Assembly: GCF_017916325.1 (NCBI RefSeq)
Contig: NC_090163.1
Span: 1,117,501 to 1,181,500 of the forward strand
From: Leishmania martiniquensis
Lineage: Eukaryota > Euglenozoa > Kinetoplastea > Trypanosomatida > Trypanosomatidae
DNA: 64,000 bases
Direction of reading: 5' to 3'
Below, one piece after another: positions 32,972 to 43,751 of this stretch. Each line of letters starts with the position of its first letter. Within the stretch, counting starts at the first letter, position 1. The notes beneath the pieces were generated by a model. The model was not told where the DNA came from and did no database searches. It saw nothing but the letters and a program-made list of their open reading frames with translations. The position numbers and the translations under genes are program-made.

Positions 32972-33940
32972 CTACCAATAGTACGCCATGACTTCACCAC
33001 CATCACCACCGCAGACCACGTACTCATCTTCCACGCAGACGCTCACATTCATAGCCGCACCAGAGCGGCCTGCGTGAACCATACGCGTAGCGCCTACGGC
33101 GGCGTCGCTTGCTGAGAAGCACACGACATCGCCCTGGCCGTTAGGCATTACGATGCTGTCACAACGTGGCACCCATGCCCCACGCAACAGTGCTTGGCGT
33201 TCGTTCAAGCCCAGCTCCGTCGCGCACAGGAGGCGATCCGACGACAGTAACGCAAAAGGCTGTGTATCAACTACCTGCGCCGTCCCACTCATGCAGTAGG
33301 CTACGACCCGATCCTGCAAAGAGTCTGCCATGATACCGGTAATCCCCGAGAAGCCGCAGACAATGCGCTCCATCTCTTTCGAGTCTGCCCGAATGTCAAA
33401 CCAGTGGAGCGTCCCGCATACGTCTCCGACAAAGAGAGAGAAGCCAACCGTCGTCGCGCTAGTAAGGGGAACGCCGATATGTGCCACCGCCACGGCCTTA
33501 TCGCTCCGCTTATCTCCTGTGACTAGGTAGCCGTCATCGCCACCGAACACAAACGCGTCTCGCGTCGTCGCCGCCACACAGTTGATCACAGGCCACGCAC
33601 ACCGACCCCTGACGGCGTACCTAGAGATGGTGCGCAACTTAGCACCCTTCTCGACGTCCCAGACGGTAGTGCACCCGTCGCCCTGAGCAACCAGCAGGTC
33701 TGAGGTGCCGCTCCACGCTGCGTCTACTGCTGCCGGCCCGCGCGTGTTCATGCAGCAGACGTGCTCTGGTGCCGCACCAGCGAAGCTCCACAGCAAAATC
33801 GCTCCATCGGCGTCTCCAGTAGCGCATACGCGCCCGTGCACGGAAGCGCACACCACGTCCTCGGAGTGGCCGTGCAGGTTCCAGTACGCCGTCTCCGTCC
33901 TGCCTGGCAAAGCAGATGGCGAGGCCACAGCAAGCGCCAT
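32972..33940 (-). CDS. WD40-repeat protein, likely U5 snRNP 40 kDa subunit (SNRNP40-like), 322 aa
   Basis: WD40 beta-propellers are interaction platforms, and U5-40K is a core subunit of the U5 spliceosomal snRNP, which in trypanosomes serves trans-splicing. Degenerate WD units run the length of the protein: WNLHGHSEDVVCASVHG (about 20-36), ATGDADGAILLWSF, VAQGDGCTTVWDVEKG, VFGGDDGYLVTGDKR, FVGDVCGTLHWFDIR, and a final unit ending GGDGGEVMAYYW. The segment TAQVVDTQPFALL followed by LNERQALLRGAWVPR is what I would align with the sixth-repeat region of human SNRNP40 (a DVRPFAP-type motif, then a LLRCSWSP-type motif). That comparison is from memory and is the basis for the specific assignment. 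The propeller fold is more secure than the U5 label. Confidence 0.65.
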   Translation of the reverse strand: MALAVASPSALPGRTETAYWNLHGHSEDVVCASVHGRVCATGDADGAILLWSFAGAAPEHVCCMNTRGPAAVDAAWSGTSDLLVAQGDGCTTVWDVEKGAKLRTISRYAVRGRCAWPVINCVAATTRDAFVFGGDDGYLVTGDKRSDKAVAVAHIGVPLTSATTVGFSLFVGDVCGTLHWFDIRADSKEMERIVCGFSGITGIMADSLQDRVVAYCMSGTAQVVDTQPFALLSSDRLLCATELGLNERQALLRGAWVPRCDSIVMPNGQGDVVCFSASDAAVGATRMVHAGRSGAAMNVSVCVEDEYVVCGGDGGEVMAYYW

Positions 33941-35629
33941 TGGTGAGAAGGAGTTAGACGAAGAGTAAAAGGAGCACCAGAGAGGAGGGACAAGAGAGAG
34001 GCAACGAAATACCTTGACAAGGAGCAGCAGGGCGGCGCTCTCCTATCGGCCTTTCCTTCTCCTCGTCAATCAGTCCTCCCGAGATCAGCAGGTGGTGCGG
34101 CGTGAGCGGCGGATCTTCTGCTGATGAAACGTACGTGTGTCAAAGTGTGTTGCGCCGATGGCGAGTCAGGTGCCCACAGTGAGGCGTGTTCGACGAGCAT
34201 GGCCGCGGCAGATAGTGAGGAGGACAAGAAGCACAAAGAGATAACTGCATACGGAACTGAAAAGGAAACAGCGACATTGAGAGAGAGTACACGCGGGGAA
34301 AGGGGGCTGCACGGAAGTTGAGGGCAATACATGAGTGGCCGTTACGTCGCCGGTAGCGCACAAAAGCGCTTTCCACTCCACGCACAGTCAGTGAAGACAT
34401 TTGTCCTCCCTTCTGACTGAATGGCGGTGAGAACCCTGTCACTGGGCGGCACCGAATCCCACGTAGTTTGTGTGCCGGTCAGCACACACACACTAAGTAA
34501 AGTTGATGGCGGAAAGAAAAGAATCGGTCTGACGGAGAAATCGAGCAACCTTCTCACGAAGGGGCAAAGAAGCGGGTGTGGTGGAGAGTATCTAAAACAT
34601 GCAAACGGTGGCTGTGCTATACCGAAGAAACACACGAATAGCGGTAAGCATAAACGAGATCTGCAAAAGTGGAACAAATAGACACAAGCGCGACACACGG
34701 TGTAAGCAGTGGTGAAGGAAGGGTGAGGGTGGAAGTCACGTAGCGTAAACAAGATGCCGCATCGCGTAGCGGTGGCTTAGCCTCACGACGTCATGATCAC
34801 ATCTGGTATCGATGCTATTCGTGCCACCTGAGGTGGTGCCCAGCCAGCACCCAAGTTCTTTTCCTCCCTGGCCACAGTATCCTCACGCCCTCTCTTCTTC
34901 AACAGCCCCAAACCTCTACTGTAAGGTACCCGTACTGGCATTGTGACAGTCAGGCATGCACACCAGCTAACGCTCGTGTTGTGCCGATACAAAGAAAGAT
35001 AAACGATAATGACAAACACATGTGCTATTCTCTTCCTCGTCCAAATCTTCCGTCACCCTATTTTGCCGACACCATCCCTCTCCTCGGAGCTCCCTCTTCT
35101 CACGCCTCACGAGTGCTGCTACTCAGCACCTACGGCTCACGAAGCTGAACAGAAGGGCGCTGAAAGAGTAGAGTCCATTCTGGCGCGCGGGGACTCCAGA
35201 AGGCATTGTCAAAAAAACGATAAGGAGAGACACACACAGACACCCACCACCTCTCCGCGTCCCGTGAACGAAAAGGTGAACGGCAAAGGAAAAAAAACGT
35301 TTGAGCGGAGAAGTGCCGAGGATGGAGGGACCCGAAGAAGATGAGCGGCGTCAGAGTGAGAGCAGTGGAAAGGCGTGAGAATGCTGCACAGGCGCGTGGT
35401 CGGGGCTCGTGGTGGTGGTGGTGCGAGAAGAGAGAGAGGGTAGGCCAAAATGTCGTAAGAAATCGTGCACGCTCCACTGGTTGAGCTCGAGAGGAGCAGG
35501 ATATGAAAGACACACGAAACAAAAGAAAAAGATGGGCATGCGGCAAAGAGACGATGCCCATATGAAAGCGGCGGCCGTGACGCAAAAACAGCTCTCCGAA
35601 AACACACGGTGACAATGAGTGGCGCACGT
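33941..35629. other. Intergenic region upstream of the WD40 gene
   Basis: I see no supported gene in this 1.7 kb. It contains AG-rich plus-strand sequence (33960-34000, 34200-34300), which gives pyrimidine tracts on the coding strand just upstream of the WD40 gene, and a purine-rich segment at 35160-35450. Decayed coding sequence begins at its right border. Confidence 0.5.
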
Positions 35630-36960
35630 TACTTTTTTGCTGCAGCGCACGCTGCTGTCGCGCTCCAACCTGGTGCGGCGCTCGCTACTGTGGTACGTGA
35701 GCCGATCGGCAAACCGCGCTCCCCCCTTGGGGTCCAGCGAAGAAGCCTGCCACTGGAGATGAGAGCCCATTGTCGAGCAATCGGCTGAGGGCGCCCTCGA
35801 TTGGCGCAGAGTCGATAAGGATTTCCAGATATGATGCGCTCGGCTCGCGTAGACAGACGAGAGGTGCAAGCAGCCTCTCCCGAGGTCGCCGGTGGCTCGC
35901 GGAGGCGCTGGTATGACTCTGGGTCGCAGAGAAGACGCTACGGTTACGGGGCTACTTACCACATGCTGCCGTCGGTTCATTGAACACGCGCATGCCACTC
36001 CTAGTCCTACCCGTGCTGCGCCGAATCTGCATATGTGAGCTTGCTCTGCACGAATTGCCTTGGGCTCCCGTGTACTGCAAGATGGGTGCAAAAGGCAGCT
36101 CAAGGCGCCAGCACACCTGTCCGCCCACTTGTGCCGCCACAAAAGCGGCTACTTCACCCCCTCAACTTATGTCGGCGACAGCATGTGCCCCCGCCAGCAG
36201 TAGTATGTCGACATTACAGCAACCACAATAAAGGGAAGCTCGTCGAGCAGGCCGGCTTACTCAGTCTCTTTTGGGAAAAGGTCATCCACACCGTGCTAAT
36301 ACACCGCACAGGTCGCTGTCACAATGCCGTTGCGTCGATGCGCACGTCAAGCAGACGCACAGTACTACTCGGCTGGCGCACAACGGACAAAGAGGCAAGA
36401 AAGCAGGCCTCCTTTAGTAGCAAGCGCTTCGCCTCTCTAAAAGCCGAAAGGGTACCGCCCAATGATCGACCTTTCACCACTGAACGCACCATTTCCCATA
36501 AGCCTTCCGACGGTCGGTGCAGTTGCGAACTGCCACAGCATCAGGGACACTAAGCCAACTCTTTGAGATCGCTGCTGCATAGGAGAGAGTCTCCTTTGCA
36601 ATCATGAGAGTTACCTCCGCCTTGGGACTGCCGACGACCTCTTTGGAGGGTGACGACGCCAGCGGGATAAAGCGGATGCAGAGGCGTCCGCACGCAGCTC
36701 CTTGACTTGCCGCCCCCCTTCACCCATGAGCCGACCGCCGCCGTGATCCGCGCGTTCAGCGTAGCGATATTGGTTGGCTAAAGCAATGGAGACTCCCGTG
36801 CGTGGGTGTTGTCGCGCTGTTTTCAATAGGCAGAGCAGCTTTCATCTTCCCTCTGTGCGCCCTGACTCTCGACCTGAAACCCCAAGTGAAGAAGCACCCC
36901 CATTGGCCACTGCAAGGAGAACGGCTTTCGCGGTGTCTCCATTCCGTTTGGAGACACACG
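35630..36960 (-). pseudogene. Decayed gene remnant B (downstream part of a degenerate coding block)
   Basis: No open frame of gene length exists here, but protein-like sequence can be followed on the minus strand through changing frames. Around 36655-36470 one frame reads SKEVVGSPKAEVTLMIAKE and ends at a stop. At about 36500-36320 another continues with VKGRSLGGTLSAFREAKRLL and VRLLDVRIDATA. At 36215-35990 a third gives NVDILLLAGAHAVADIS, a stop, then GGEVAAFVAAQVGGQV. At about 35860-35700 there is APIEGALSRLLDNGLSSPVA. The piece near 35700-35630 ends with SSERRTRLERDSSVRCSKK. Several frameshifts and stops separate these pieces. No family is recognised. It is immediately downstream of remnant A and may be a separate gene. 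Confidence 0.5.
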
Positions 36961-36969
36961 GCAGCCCCA

Positions 36970-38416
36970 CTAATCTTCCTTGAGCGCTCGACTCGTTGCC
37001 ACCCTGTAATCGAGGTCGAACGCGAGCGTGTCCCCTACAGAGAACCGGGAACCGACGATGAGGGCAAAGCTATCACTGCAAATCTGCAAGCTGAAGTCGT
37101 CGACCGCACGCTGGATAACGGCCATACTGACCAGAAACGGCAGCTTCCCATCACCCTTTGGGGGGGGGGGGCGGCGGGAATTCGGGCGCAAAACTTGCGC
37201 TATGCAAACACCTACAGCAGAGCACCATGAAAAGAGAGGAGAAGACGTTTTCACGCTCATCCACGAGTCGCCGCGCATGTGCTACAGTAACGCCACCGCT
37301 GTGCTTTCCTCCGCCGTCTGCGCCTCCTCCTGCCGTAGCCCCTTAAGCAATAGCTCCCTGTCCAGAATGCGCGATCTGCTCGCGCACGGCAGATGGGCGC
37401 CCACCTCCGCGAAAAGAAAGGCGGCCTGCTTACCAAGAGTGACGCGGCCGCTGGGCAGCAGTGGCGTACTTTCAATGGTTCCGTGGATGCTAACACAGGC
37501 TATGCCACACTCCGGCTTCAGGCGAACAACCAAGCTAAGGTGTACTCTACAGTGCGGGGAGTAGAATCTACGATGTATCGTGCTGCCCCCGCCCGCGAGC
37601 GGCGGGCGGCACACAGAAGTCCAACAGCGACGCACTCACTTCCTCTCCCACGATTTGGGTGCAGCCCTCGTGGAGGTAGTACGTCACCTTCTCCCCGACA
37701 GCCAGCTGCGGACCGGGCTGATACAGTACGATTTCAGCTTAAGGAGGGGGAAACAACTCTCATCTTGGGTCATCAGCCACCATGCACGGGTGTCTTGAGG
37801 TTGCACGCTACTGCTGACACGCTTTACACTGACCACCGAGTGCCACGACACCTTCCCCTTTAACGCGAGCAACCCAGCAGGGAGGATGTAGAAGTCGACA
37901 GCCTTGCACCTCGTCGTACTCTGTTCGTACTGTCCAGCAGAAGCAAAGTGACAGCCAATCATGACAGCCGCGCAATCTATTGGGCAGAGGAAGCTCTCAG
38001 CCGTTTATTCCGCGGTGCAGCACATCACCGCCGTTCTGTCTCCGCAATAGCGCTGATGCTGCCGAGGCGTTCGCAGCAGTGCTGGATCAGATCATTAGAC
38101 TTTTCTTCTGCCGAAGACACTGATCTGCTTATACACGCTCACCTTCGGGTTCATGAGTTCCGCAAAGAGAAAGAGCATTACTTTGCAAAGCGCCTATGCT
38201 ACCACCCCCCTCTGTTCCCCATAAAGGCGAGCGGGATAATCCCCTCAGCGCTCTGGCTAATTGCTTCTTTAGCCAACCCTTGCTTATCGTTGCTGAGGAA
38301 GCGGCCGTCGTCCCCCGAATCGTGCAGAGCAGTTCCCGTCATCCAAGGAGACCGGGAAAAAGTCCATCTAAGACATTGTCTGGTAATTCTTTCTTTTTCC
38401 GCGCTTCCGTGCTCAT
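36970..38416 (-). pseudogene. Decayed gene remnant A, about 1.45 kb
   Basis: A plausible original start is the ATG at 38416 (MSTEARKKKELPDNVLDGLF), preceded on the coding strand by a long pyrimidine tract near 38640-38690 and a GT run, as expected for a spliced leader acceptor. Reading onward, frames change near 38350 (DDGRFLSNDKQGLAKEAISQ), near 38220, near 38110 (EKSNDLIQHCCERLGSISA) and near 37690. An ATG frame at 37962-37684 stops at a TGA, but the protein-like text continues in the next frame (VTYYLHEGCTQIVGEEVSAS), then in 37620-37282, and finally in 37278-36970, which ends VGDTLAFDLDYR... at a stop. There is a G10 homopolymer at about 37159-37168. The protein, about 480 residues if intact, is not recognised. 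Pseudogene or poor assembly are the two readings. Confidence 0.55.
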
Positions 38417-39719
38417 GTGCTCTTAACAGACGCTACCCCAGATCTTGACAAGCGTGTGTACGTGTGTGTGTTTTAGTCGGTGTGCTCTCTGGTATGACCG
38501 CGTGCAGAGATGAAAAGGAAGCGAGAGAAAAAGAAACATCAAGGCAGCGATCGGCAGCTGCTGCAGGGCAAAAGCCATGAGTACGTGAGGTACATGGCGT
38601 TTTGCAAGCTTGAAAGGCGACGACTCGCGCATAAAATTAGAGAAGGGGAGATAAGGGAGGGAAGAAGAAACGTGATGACCGGCGTCAGCTCGTATTCATG
38701 AGCAGGCAAGACCGCTGCATTCAAGAGGCTCCCGTGTTATCTAGTCAACGAGGAGAGCGAGTAAGTACTATGGAAAGATACGTGAGAAACGGAACAACGG
38801 ATTCCCCGCAGCAAGCATGACGAAGAGTGAAGTGGGGGCAACGCGTATATAAGAAGCAGACAGCTCCCTTAGTACTGCGCAAGGGCTGCGTGCTCACAAG
38901 CTGTAGGGTGGGCAAAAGGTAGCAGGCTGTGGTGAGAGATGAGCCCCTGAGCGGGTAAGGCACCTCGCACGCCTGCACCCAAGATTCACTGCACCCTCAC
39001 GTTACTATTTTGCTCGTGCTCTCCTTTTCGCTCCTCTTCTAGTATGCCGCCACCCCCTCAGAGACCACTCGCTGGGCGATAAAGTTAGCTTTGGAGATAA
39101 ATCGCTAGGGAGACGGAGAGCGCGTCGTTTCAGTTGCAACCTCACCACCTATTTCAGGTCGTGCAAGAGCCTACGGCCTGCACATCCTCAGCGGTACATC
39201 AACCACTTCACACCCAATACGGCCGAGGGCGGTTTCCGTTCCGAAAAGACACGAAAAGAAACACCGGCCACAGCCTCTGCATGACCTTCTGCCTCCAAGA
39301 CAGGCACCTTTTTTCTCTATGTCCTCTCCTTTTCCCCGGCCCCTTTCACCTCGTTGCCTACCCGGCAATGCAGCGAGGCATCCTGCTACTACCACCGTTG
39401 TTGTACGAGTCACGCTGACGGCACCACATCGGGTTATAGTCAACAACGAATAGAAAAACATACAAGCCAGGAGACACTGGTCAACATAATGTGGTGGTTG
39501 GCGCATGGACAACCCGCGTAGAAGACGGGGAATCCGTCGATACGGAAAAGCGAGAGAAAAAGCAGCAGGATCGGGCGCGACAATGGAGGAGAGCTGTATC
39601 GCCCTTTTCAGGACAATGCGTACGTAGACACCATTCCACCGCCGGGCGCACAGAGAGTTTACCACGGTGAATGACGGGCAGCATGACTGGTAACGGCAAA
39701 AAGTGCTGAGGGCCACGTT
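38417..39719. other. Intergenic region between the decayed block and the 121-aa gene
   Basis: This 1.3 kb has a GT run (38455-38473) and a plus-strand purine tract at 38630-38675 (pyrimidine on the coding strand), the expected 5' signals of remnant A. The right part should include the 3' UTR of the 121-aa gene. A 181-codon minus-strand frame at 39171-39716 starts just after that gene and looks like UTR translation. No other feature is supported. Confidence 0.5.
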
Positions 39720-40085
39720 TTAGTCCTCGAGTGCCTCCACAGCAGCTACATCAAACAGCTCATGATCTACGAAGTCCGCAAAGTTCTTTTGAAGGAAACT
39801 CTTTAGCGCCTCACCACTGAGATCGCTGCCCTCAAGTAGAAGTGCATTCTCCCGCTCTTGTGAGCTCTCCATGTGGACCGACTCGTCTCTGTGCACAGAT
39901 GAAGCACCCGAGCTCTCTGATGCCAGTGCATCTGGCAAGTGCTTCTTGGTCTCTGGCCTTTTTGGCGTTCGCGCATGAGGCACGTCCGGCAGTGACTCTG
40001 CAACTGGAGGAAGAGAGGAGCTTTCCTGGCTACTGGGAGCCGGCGAAGGGGTCTGGATGCGCCGGCGCTTCACTCCTCGGGGCAT
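39720..40085 (-). CDS. Small protein of unknown function, probably nuclear, 121 aa
   Basis: The ATG at 40085 starts MPRGVKRRRIQTPSP, a basic cluster resembling a nuclear localisation signal next to Ser/Thr-Pro sites. Residues 15-75 are polar and low complexity with several further TP and SP motifs. The last 40 residues form a well-patterned acidic helical segment (DLSGEALKSFLQKNFADFVD, then ELFDVAAVEALED), which is the part most likely to be conserved. The protein is not recognised. The patterned C-terminus and clean ATG argue for a real gene despite its size. Confidence 0.6.
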   Translation of the reverse strand: MPRGVKRRRIQTPSPAPSSQESSSLPPVAESLPDVPHARTPKRPETKKHLPDALASESSGASSVHRDESVHMESSQERENALLLEGSDLSGEALKSFLQKNFADFVDHELFDVAAVEALED

Positions 40086-40954
40086 TCACACTATCGAGCG
40101 CGACAGGAAGGGTGCGTAGTTCTGTGCTTTAGCGAACAATACTGTCGGTGCGCGTACTTATATGTGCGCTCTTCTCGGCGTAGACGTTAGTTTGACGGCG
40201 GCAGGACCAGGCCGCCCCGCAGTTACTCACACGCGCCGTCACATATGTAAACCCGAGAGATGCACGTCACAGGGCGCGCACAGTACCGCAGCGCAGTTAC
40301 GCTTGCCGCAACGTGTGTGTAGGGAGGGGGGGTTCGAGGAGTGGTGTATAGGCTGCCGGGATGAGGTCAGTGGAAGGAAATGCAATGTTCATTTCTCTTG
40401 TGTGTGCGCGCCCGCATGGCTGTTTCCACACCGTGGCGTGTAGTACTTAAATGTGCGGCACCCATGCGGCATACAGAAGAAGCTTCAAACGCGCACCGTC
40501 CCCAGCAACGCGGCTATGCGGCGCTTGTAAAGCACGTGCACGCCATCACGCAACCTGAAGGCAGAGAAAAGGACCTCAGCCTATCTCATGTTGATCGCTT
40601 GCACAAGATCAGCTGTGCACTTCCTGCCTGCGGCTGCATTTTCATTGTCGCCACCGCGTTGCTTTTCAATGCAAAGCGCATACGGCATAAAGGTGATCCA
40701 CACAACTTCATCTGCCTGCATCTTCCTCGCGTCCTCACTTTCTCTTGCCGCCCCTTCTTCCCTCCGGACCTGTAAGACCATTGCAAACAAAGGAAGCGGC
40801 TCCTCTACCACTCCAACCAGGAAGCCGAAAGAAAAGCCACTGAAGACAAGAGAGCGCGTGGGAGGGTATAGCACCACGCCCCCCTGCTCACGGCTCAAAA
40901 AGGCGGTAGAAAGAGAGAGGGTAGTCGTTGGCGGACTCAACTCGGCAGCGACCA
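40086..40954. other. Intergenic region, 0.87 kb
   Basis: I see only short chance frames. The end near 40086 is the 5' leader of the 121-aa gene, and the end near 40954 the 3' UTR of the 169-aa gene. Confidence 0.5.
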
Positions 40955-41464
40955 TCAATCGTGATGATAACCTGTAAAGACTGTCTTGTCCTTCGTGAAA
41001 GTGCGCTCGGCACGCGTGGTGTTGGCGGGATTGGTCGCGAAGCGGTACGGCTTCCAGCGCGCCGTCGTAGTTACCTGAGGACCCAAAAGCCCCACATTAC
41101 ACAGCATGCGCTTTACAGGACGATGGTGGTAGTTGCACAGCTGCAACTTATCGTCCATGAAGTAGCGAAGAAGAACGTACACACCATCCTTCTCGACACG
41201 ATCGAACGGTGCGAAGCGTGTATCCCACGGTTCTACCCGTTTCGTGGAGCTGAAGTCCACGTATGCGCGGAGACTGTCAGCCAATACTCGGTGGCGGTCT
41301 AGGAGGTACTCATCTCGCCATTTCTGTGCTTTCTCATGAAATCCAGGGCCAACTTTCGGGCGTTTCTTCGGCTTCGCCCAAAAGCGCTTCTGGCACGACA
41401 GACTGGCACAAAACGCGGCAGTACAGCCGCGAAGATCGGAGGCGCTCACAAAGCTGCGATTCAT
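40955..41464 (-). CDS. Small basic protein, probably mitochondrial, 169 aa
   Basis: The ATG at 41464 (MNRSFVSASDLRG) gives an N-terminus of about 30 residues with Arg, Ser, Ala and Cys and no acidic residue other than one Asp, compatible with a mitochondrial presequence. It is followed by a basic linker (FWAKPKKRPKVGPGF) and a mixed-charge globular body rich in Arg, Tyr, Trp and Phe (about 55-169). This composition is common among trypanosomatid mitochondrial ribosome and RNA-processing proteins. No specific family is recognised, so a mitoribosomal role is only a suggestion. The reading frame is clean and the protein is clearly not low complexity. Confidence 0.7.
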   Translation of the reverse strand: MNRSFVSASDLRGCTAAFCASLSCQKRFWAKPKKRPKVGPGFHEKAQKWRDEYLLDRHRVLADSLRAYVDFSSTKRVEPWDTRFAPFDRVEKDGVYVLLRYFMDDKLQLCNYHHRPVKRMLCNVGLLGPQVTTTARWKPYRFATNPANTTRAERTFTKDKTVFTGYHHD

Positions 41465-42291
41465 GGCCCGTCGGCCACCTCACTAGGCGATGCAACTCGG
41501 TGAAGAGAAAAAGAGATACGAGACACGCAAGGTACAGGCTGCAAGGCGAGAAAAGCACGTGAGCACACACTTCAGCTGCTGAGGCAGCAACACAGCTCCG
41601 GCAGCAACAGCGAAAAACTAAAGCAGCGCCTCACAGTGTGGGTGCACTCTGTGACTGCTGGCAAGAGAGCGTTTTTCTCGTTTCGCATTGGTGTTGGTGC
41701 ATGCGGAGAAGCGAGCCGGCGCCAGAAGACGCCGGCATGTCCGTGGGATACGCAATGCGAAGTTGAAGCAATGGAAGAATTGAAAAAGAGGAGCAGAAGG
41801 AGCAGATGCCGAAGGGGTGAAGAGCGCATGGGGGAGCAGCGCAGGAGGGAAGGGGGGAAGAAACACGCTGCAAGTGCCATGGGCAGACATAGATCTATGC
41901 TAACACCAACGCGCGCCAAGGTAAAAGTGCCTCGAGACCACACACGCATCCCGTGTAGGGCCTTCGACCTCCTAGGTAGGCCATATGCGGCATTCGATAA
42001 ACGCTGCCAATGCAGAACCGCGTCAGCGAAACTAAGAGGGCGAGTTCATTCCACGAACCCAGACGCATAAAGAGGGAAGCCGTCGCTGCAGTCCTCAAAA
42101 TACGGCTATGACCTCGTTACACTAAACCGCGGCAGCCGATGCACTTCCCTTTTGAGGTCCTCCGCCGTTCAGGCTTGCACACCTTTTCCGACCGTACCCC
42201 TCTTTTAGTCACGTGATGATTGCCTTCCTGAGTTCAGCGTCGCTAATGTTCCTCGAGCGGTGTGTGAAAAAGTGAGGCACACAGGCACGCC
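41465..42291. other. Intergenic region, 0.83 kb
   Basis: No gene is supported. A plus-strand purine-rich stretch at 41760-41870 is pyrimidine-rich on the coding strand and may serve splicing for the 169-aa gene. Confidence 0.5.
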
Positions 42292-42999
42292 TCACTTCTT
42301 ACCATGAAGTAGCTCTTCGAGTTGAGCCACCCTCGCCTTCATTTCGGTCAGCTCTGTGCGTAGAGCCTCAGTTGAAAGCGTGTCATCGACATTCCGGAAA
42401 AGCGAGCCGTCGACCTCTTCGCCTCCCGAAGGCCGGATCTCCACTGCCTCTGGTTGGGCAGCAAGTCGTGCTTCTTCATGTTCGCGCAGTCTCTCTTCTT
42501 CGCGCCGCCCATCAAGGTACTGGCTTACCCCTTGCTCTTGCATCTGTTCTTGTGCTCTCTTCAGGCGCAACTCTTCAGCCTGTCTAGCATCCAGCTTCCG
42601 CCAGTACATCTCCCGCACCGCCTCCTTCACCAGTTCACCTGCCGCCTCCTCCTTTACCTCATCATCCGTCAGTGCCAGAGCTGCTTTCATTGGATCCGGT
42701 GGGAGAGGAATACGCGTGAAGAGATCGTCCACCTTTGCGTCCAAGGCTCTCAAGAACTGTTCGTCTGCTTCAGGGCTCTCCATGTGAGAGAGCTCTGCTC
42801 GATTCACGCAGTTTTGCAGCGTCTCTCCTCGTCCATTCGTGTGCAACACATTCTCATTCTTGAGGTCATCCTGAAGCGTCTTCAGCAAACTTCCTGAAGC
42901 TGTCTGTGTGCCGAGAATGCTGTTTGTGGGCCACCCAGAGAACCAGCGCAGGCATCCCCCGCGGAGCTGCAGCATTGGCACAAGAGCACCGTTGCGCAT
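42292..42999 (-). CDS. Coiled-coil protein, probably mitochondrial, 235 aa
   Basis: The ATG at 42999 starts MRNGALVPMLQLRGGCLRWF, an Arg-containing amphipathic N-terminus with no acidic residue in its first 40, typical of a mitochondrial presequence. The middle (about 75-175) is helical and charged (PEADEQFLRALDAKVDDLF; RQAEELRLKRAQEQMQEQG). The final 25 residues form a heptad-like coiled coil (LRTELTEMKARVAQLEELL). No catalytic motif is evident. The family is not recognised. The gene lies between the 169-aa gene and the kinase in the same polycistron. Confidence 0.7.
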   Translation of the reverse strand: MRNGALVPMLQLRGGCLRWFSGWPTNSILGTQTASGSLLKTLQDDLKNENVLHTNGRGETLQNCVNRAELSHMESPEADEQFLRALDAKVDDLFTRIPLPPDPMKAALALTDDEVKEEAAGELVKEAVREMYWRKLDARQAEELRLKRAQEQMQEQGVSQYLDGRREEERLREHEEARLAAQPEAVEIRPSGGEEVDGSLFRNVDDTLSTEALRTELTEMKARVAQLEELLHGKK

Positions 43000-43751
43000 C
43001 TCTCACCAGAACGCTTCTTTTTTTTCTTCGCTCCAGTTGCAGCCAGTTCTTGCGCCCCAGCGCAGGATAGTTGCGGCCTACACACAGGCTTGTGCGGGCA
43101 GAGAGAGAGGCACAGAAGCCAGCGAGGCGCTAAAAGGCACACTTGTCACCTTTGCCAGAATGATGGCCAAGTACGCGCGCAGGAAAAACAAAGTGAGCAA
43201 AGCCAACGGCGAGGGGGCGCGCGCCAGAGATGTCAAAGATGTGGTGAGCATGCACACCTTCATGCAACCAGCATCGAAGGAACGCCCGAAAAAGACGGCA
43301 TTTGTCTACAATTTCTAGAGAGCACCTCGGCTACATTCATTTTAGCCTTTCAGCGAGAAGGCTTGCACTGCAGCAGGCTCCCGCGATTTCACAGCGCAAC
43401 TCGCGTAAAAGGCATCACTCGCCATATATGTCTCAGAACGTTTTTCCTCTGAGTATTTCCAAGTCGTCCCAGCACCTGTTCATTACCTACTGTCATGCGG
43501 GTGTAGATTTCGTCGCTTTAGGCGTGAAGGGCAGGTAGGATAGCAAGGAATGGAGCAGCAGATTAAGAGAAACAAGAAACCACAGGAATGAGAGAATCCA
43601 CGTCGCATAGGTTAATCGTGCACGCTTTGCGCCCTTTCTCCAAAGGGTGACTCAATAGGCAAGAGCCTGAAGCGGAGCGGGCATGACAAGTGCATCTACG
43701 ATGCTCGAGCTGTCTTCCGCATTCCCGTCACGAATGTCGAGTTACGGCACG
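43000..43751. other. Intergenic region, 0.75 kb, with a plus-strand small frame
   Basis: This region contains the 5' leader of the 235-aa gene (GA run at 43099-43109) and the 3' region of the kinase gene. The plus-strand frame at 43160-43318 is listed separately. Nothing else is supported. Confidence 0.5.
43160..43318 (+). CDS. Candidate 52-aa basic micro-protein on the opposite strand
   Basis: An ATG-ATG at 43160 opens a 52-codon frame (MMAKYARRKNKVSKANGEG... ending KTAFVYNF) with a Lys/Arg-rich, protein-like composition. It is preceded by a short pyrimidine stretch and CAG directly before the ATG, as at a splice acceptor. Against it: it opposes the direction of every other gene here, and Lys-rich frames are readily produced opposite hydrophobic ones. 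No homologue is recognised. Confidence 0.25.
   Translation: MMAKYARRKNKVSKANGEGARARDVKDVVSMHTFMQPASKERPKKTAFVYNF

Noticed and set aside
35351..36142. Minus-strand frame of 263 codons taken as an intact gene
   Set aside because: It opens on non-conserved sequence and its protein-like segment is shared with other frames in remnant B; its end reads through purine-rich intergenic DNA.
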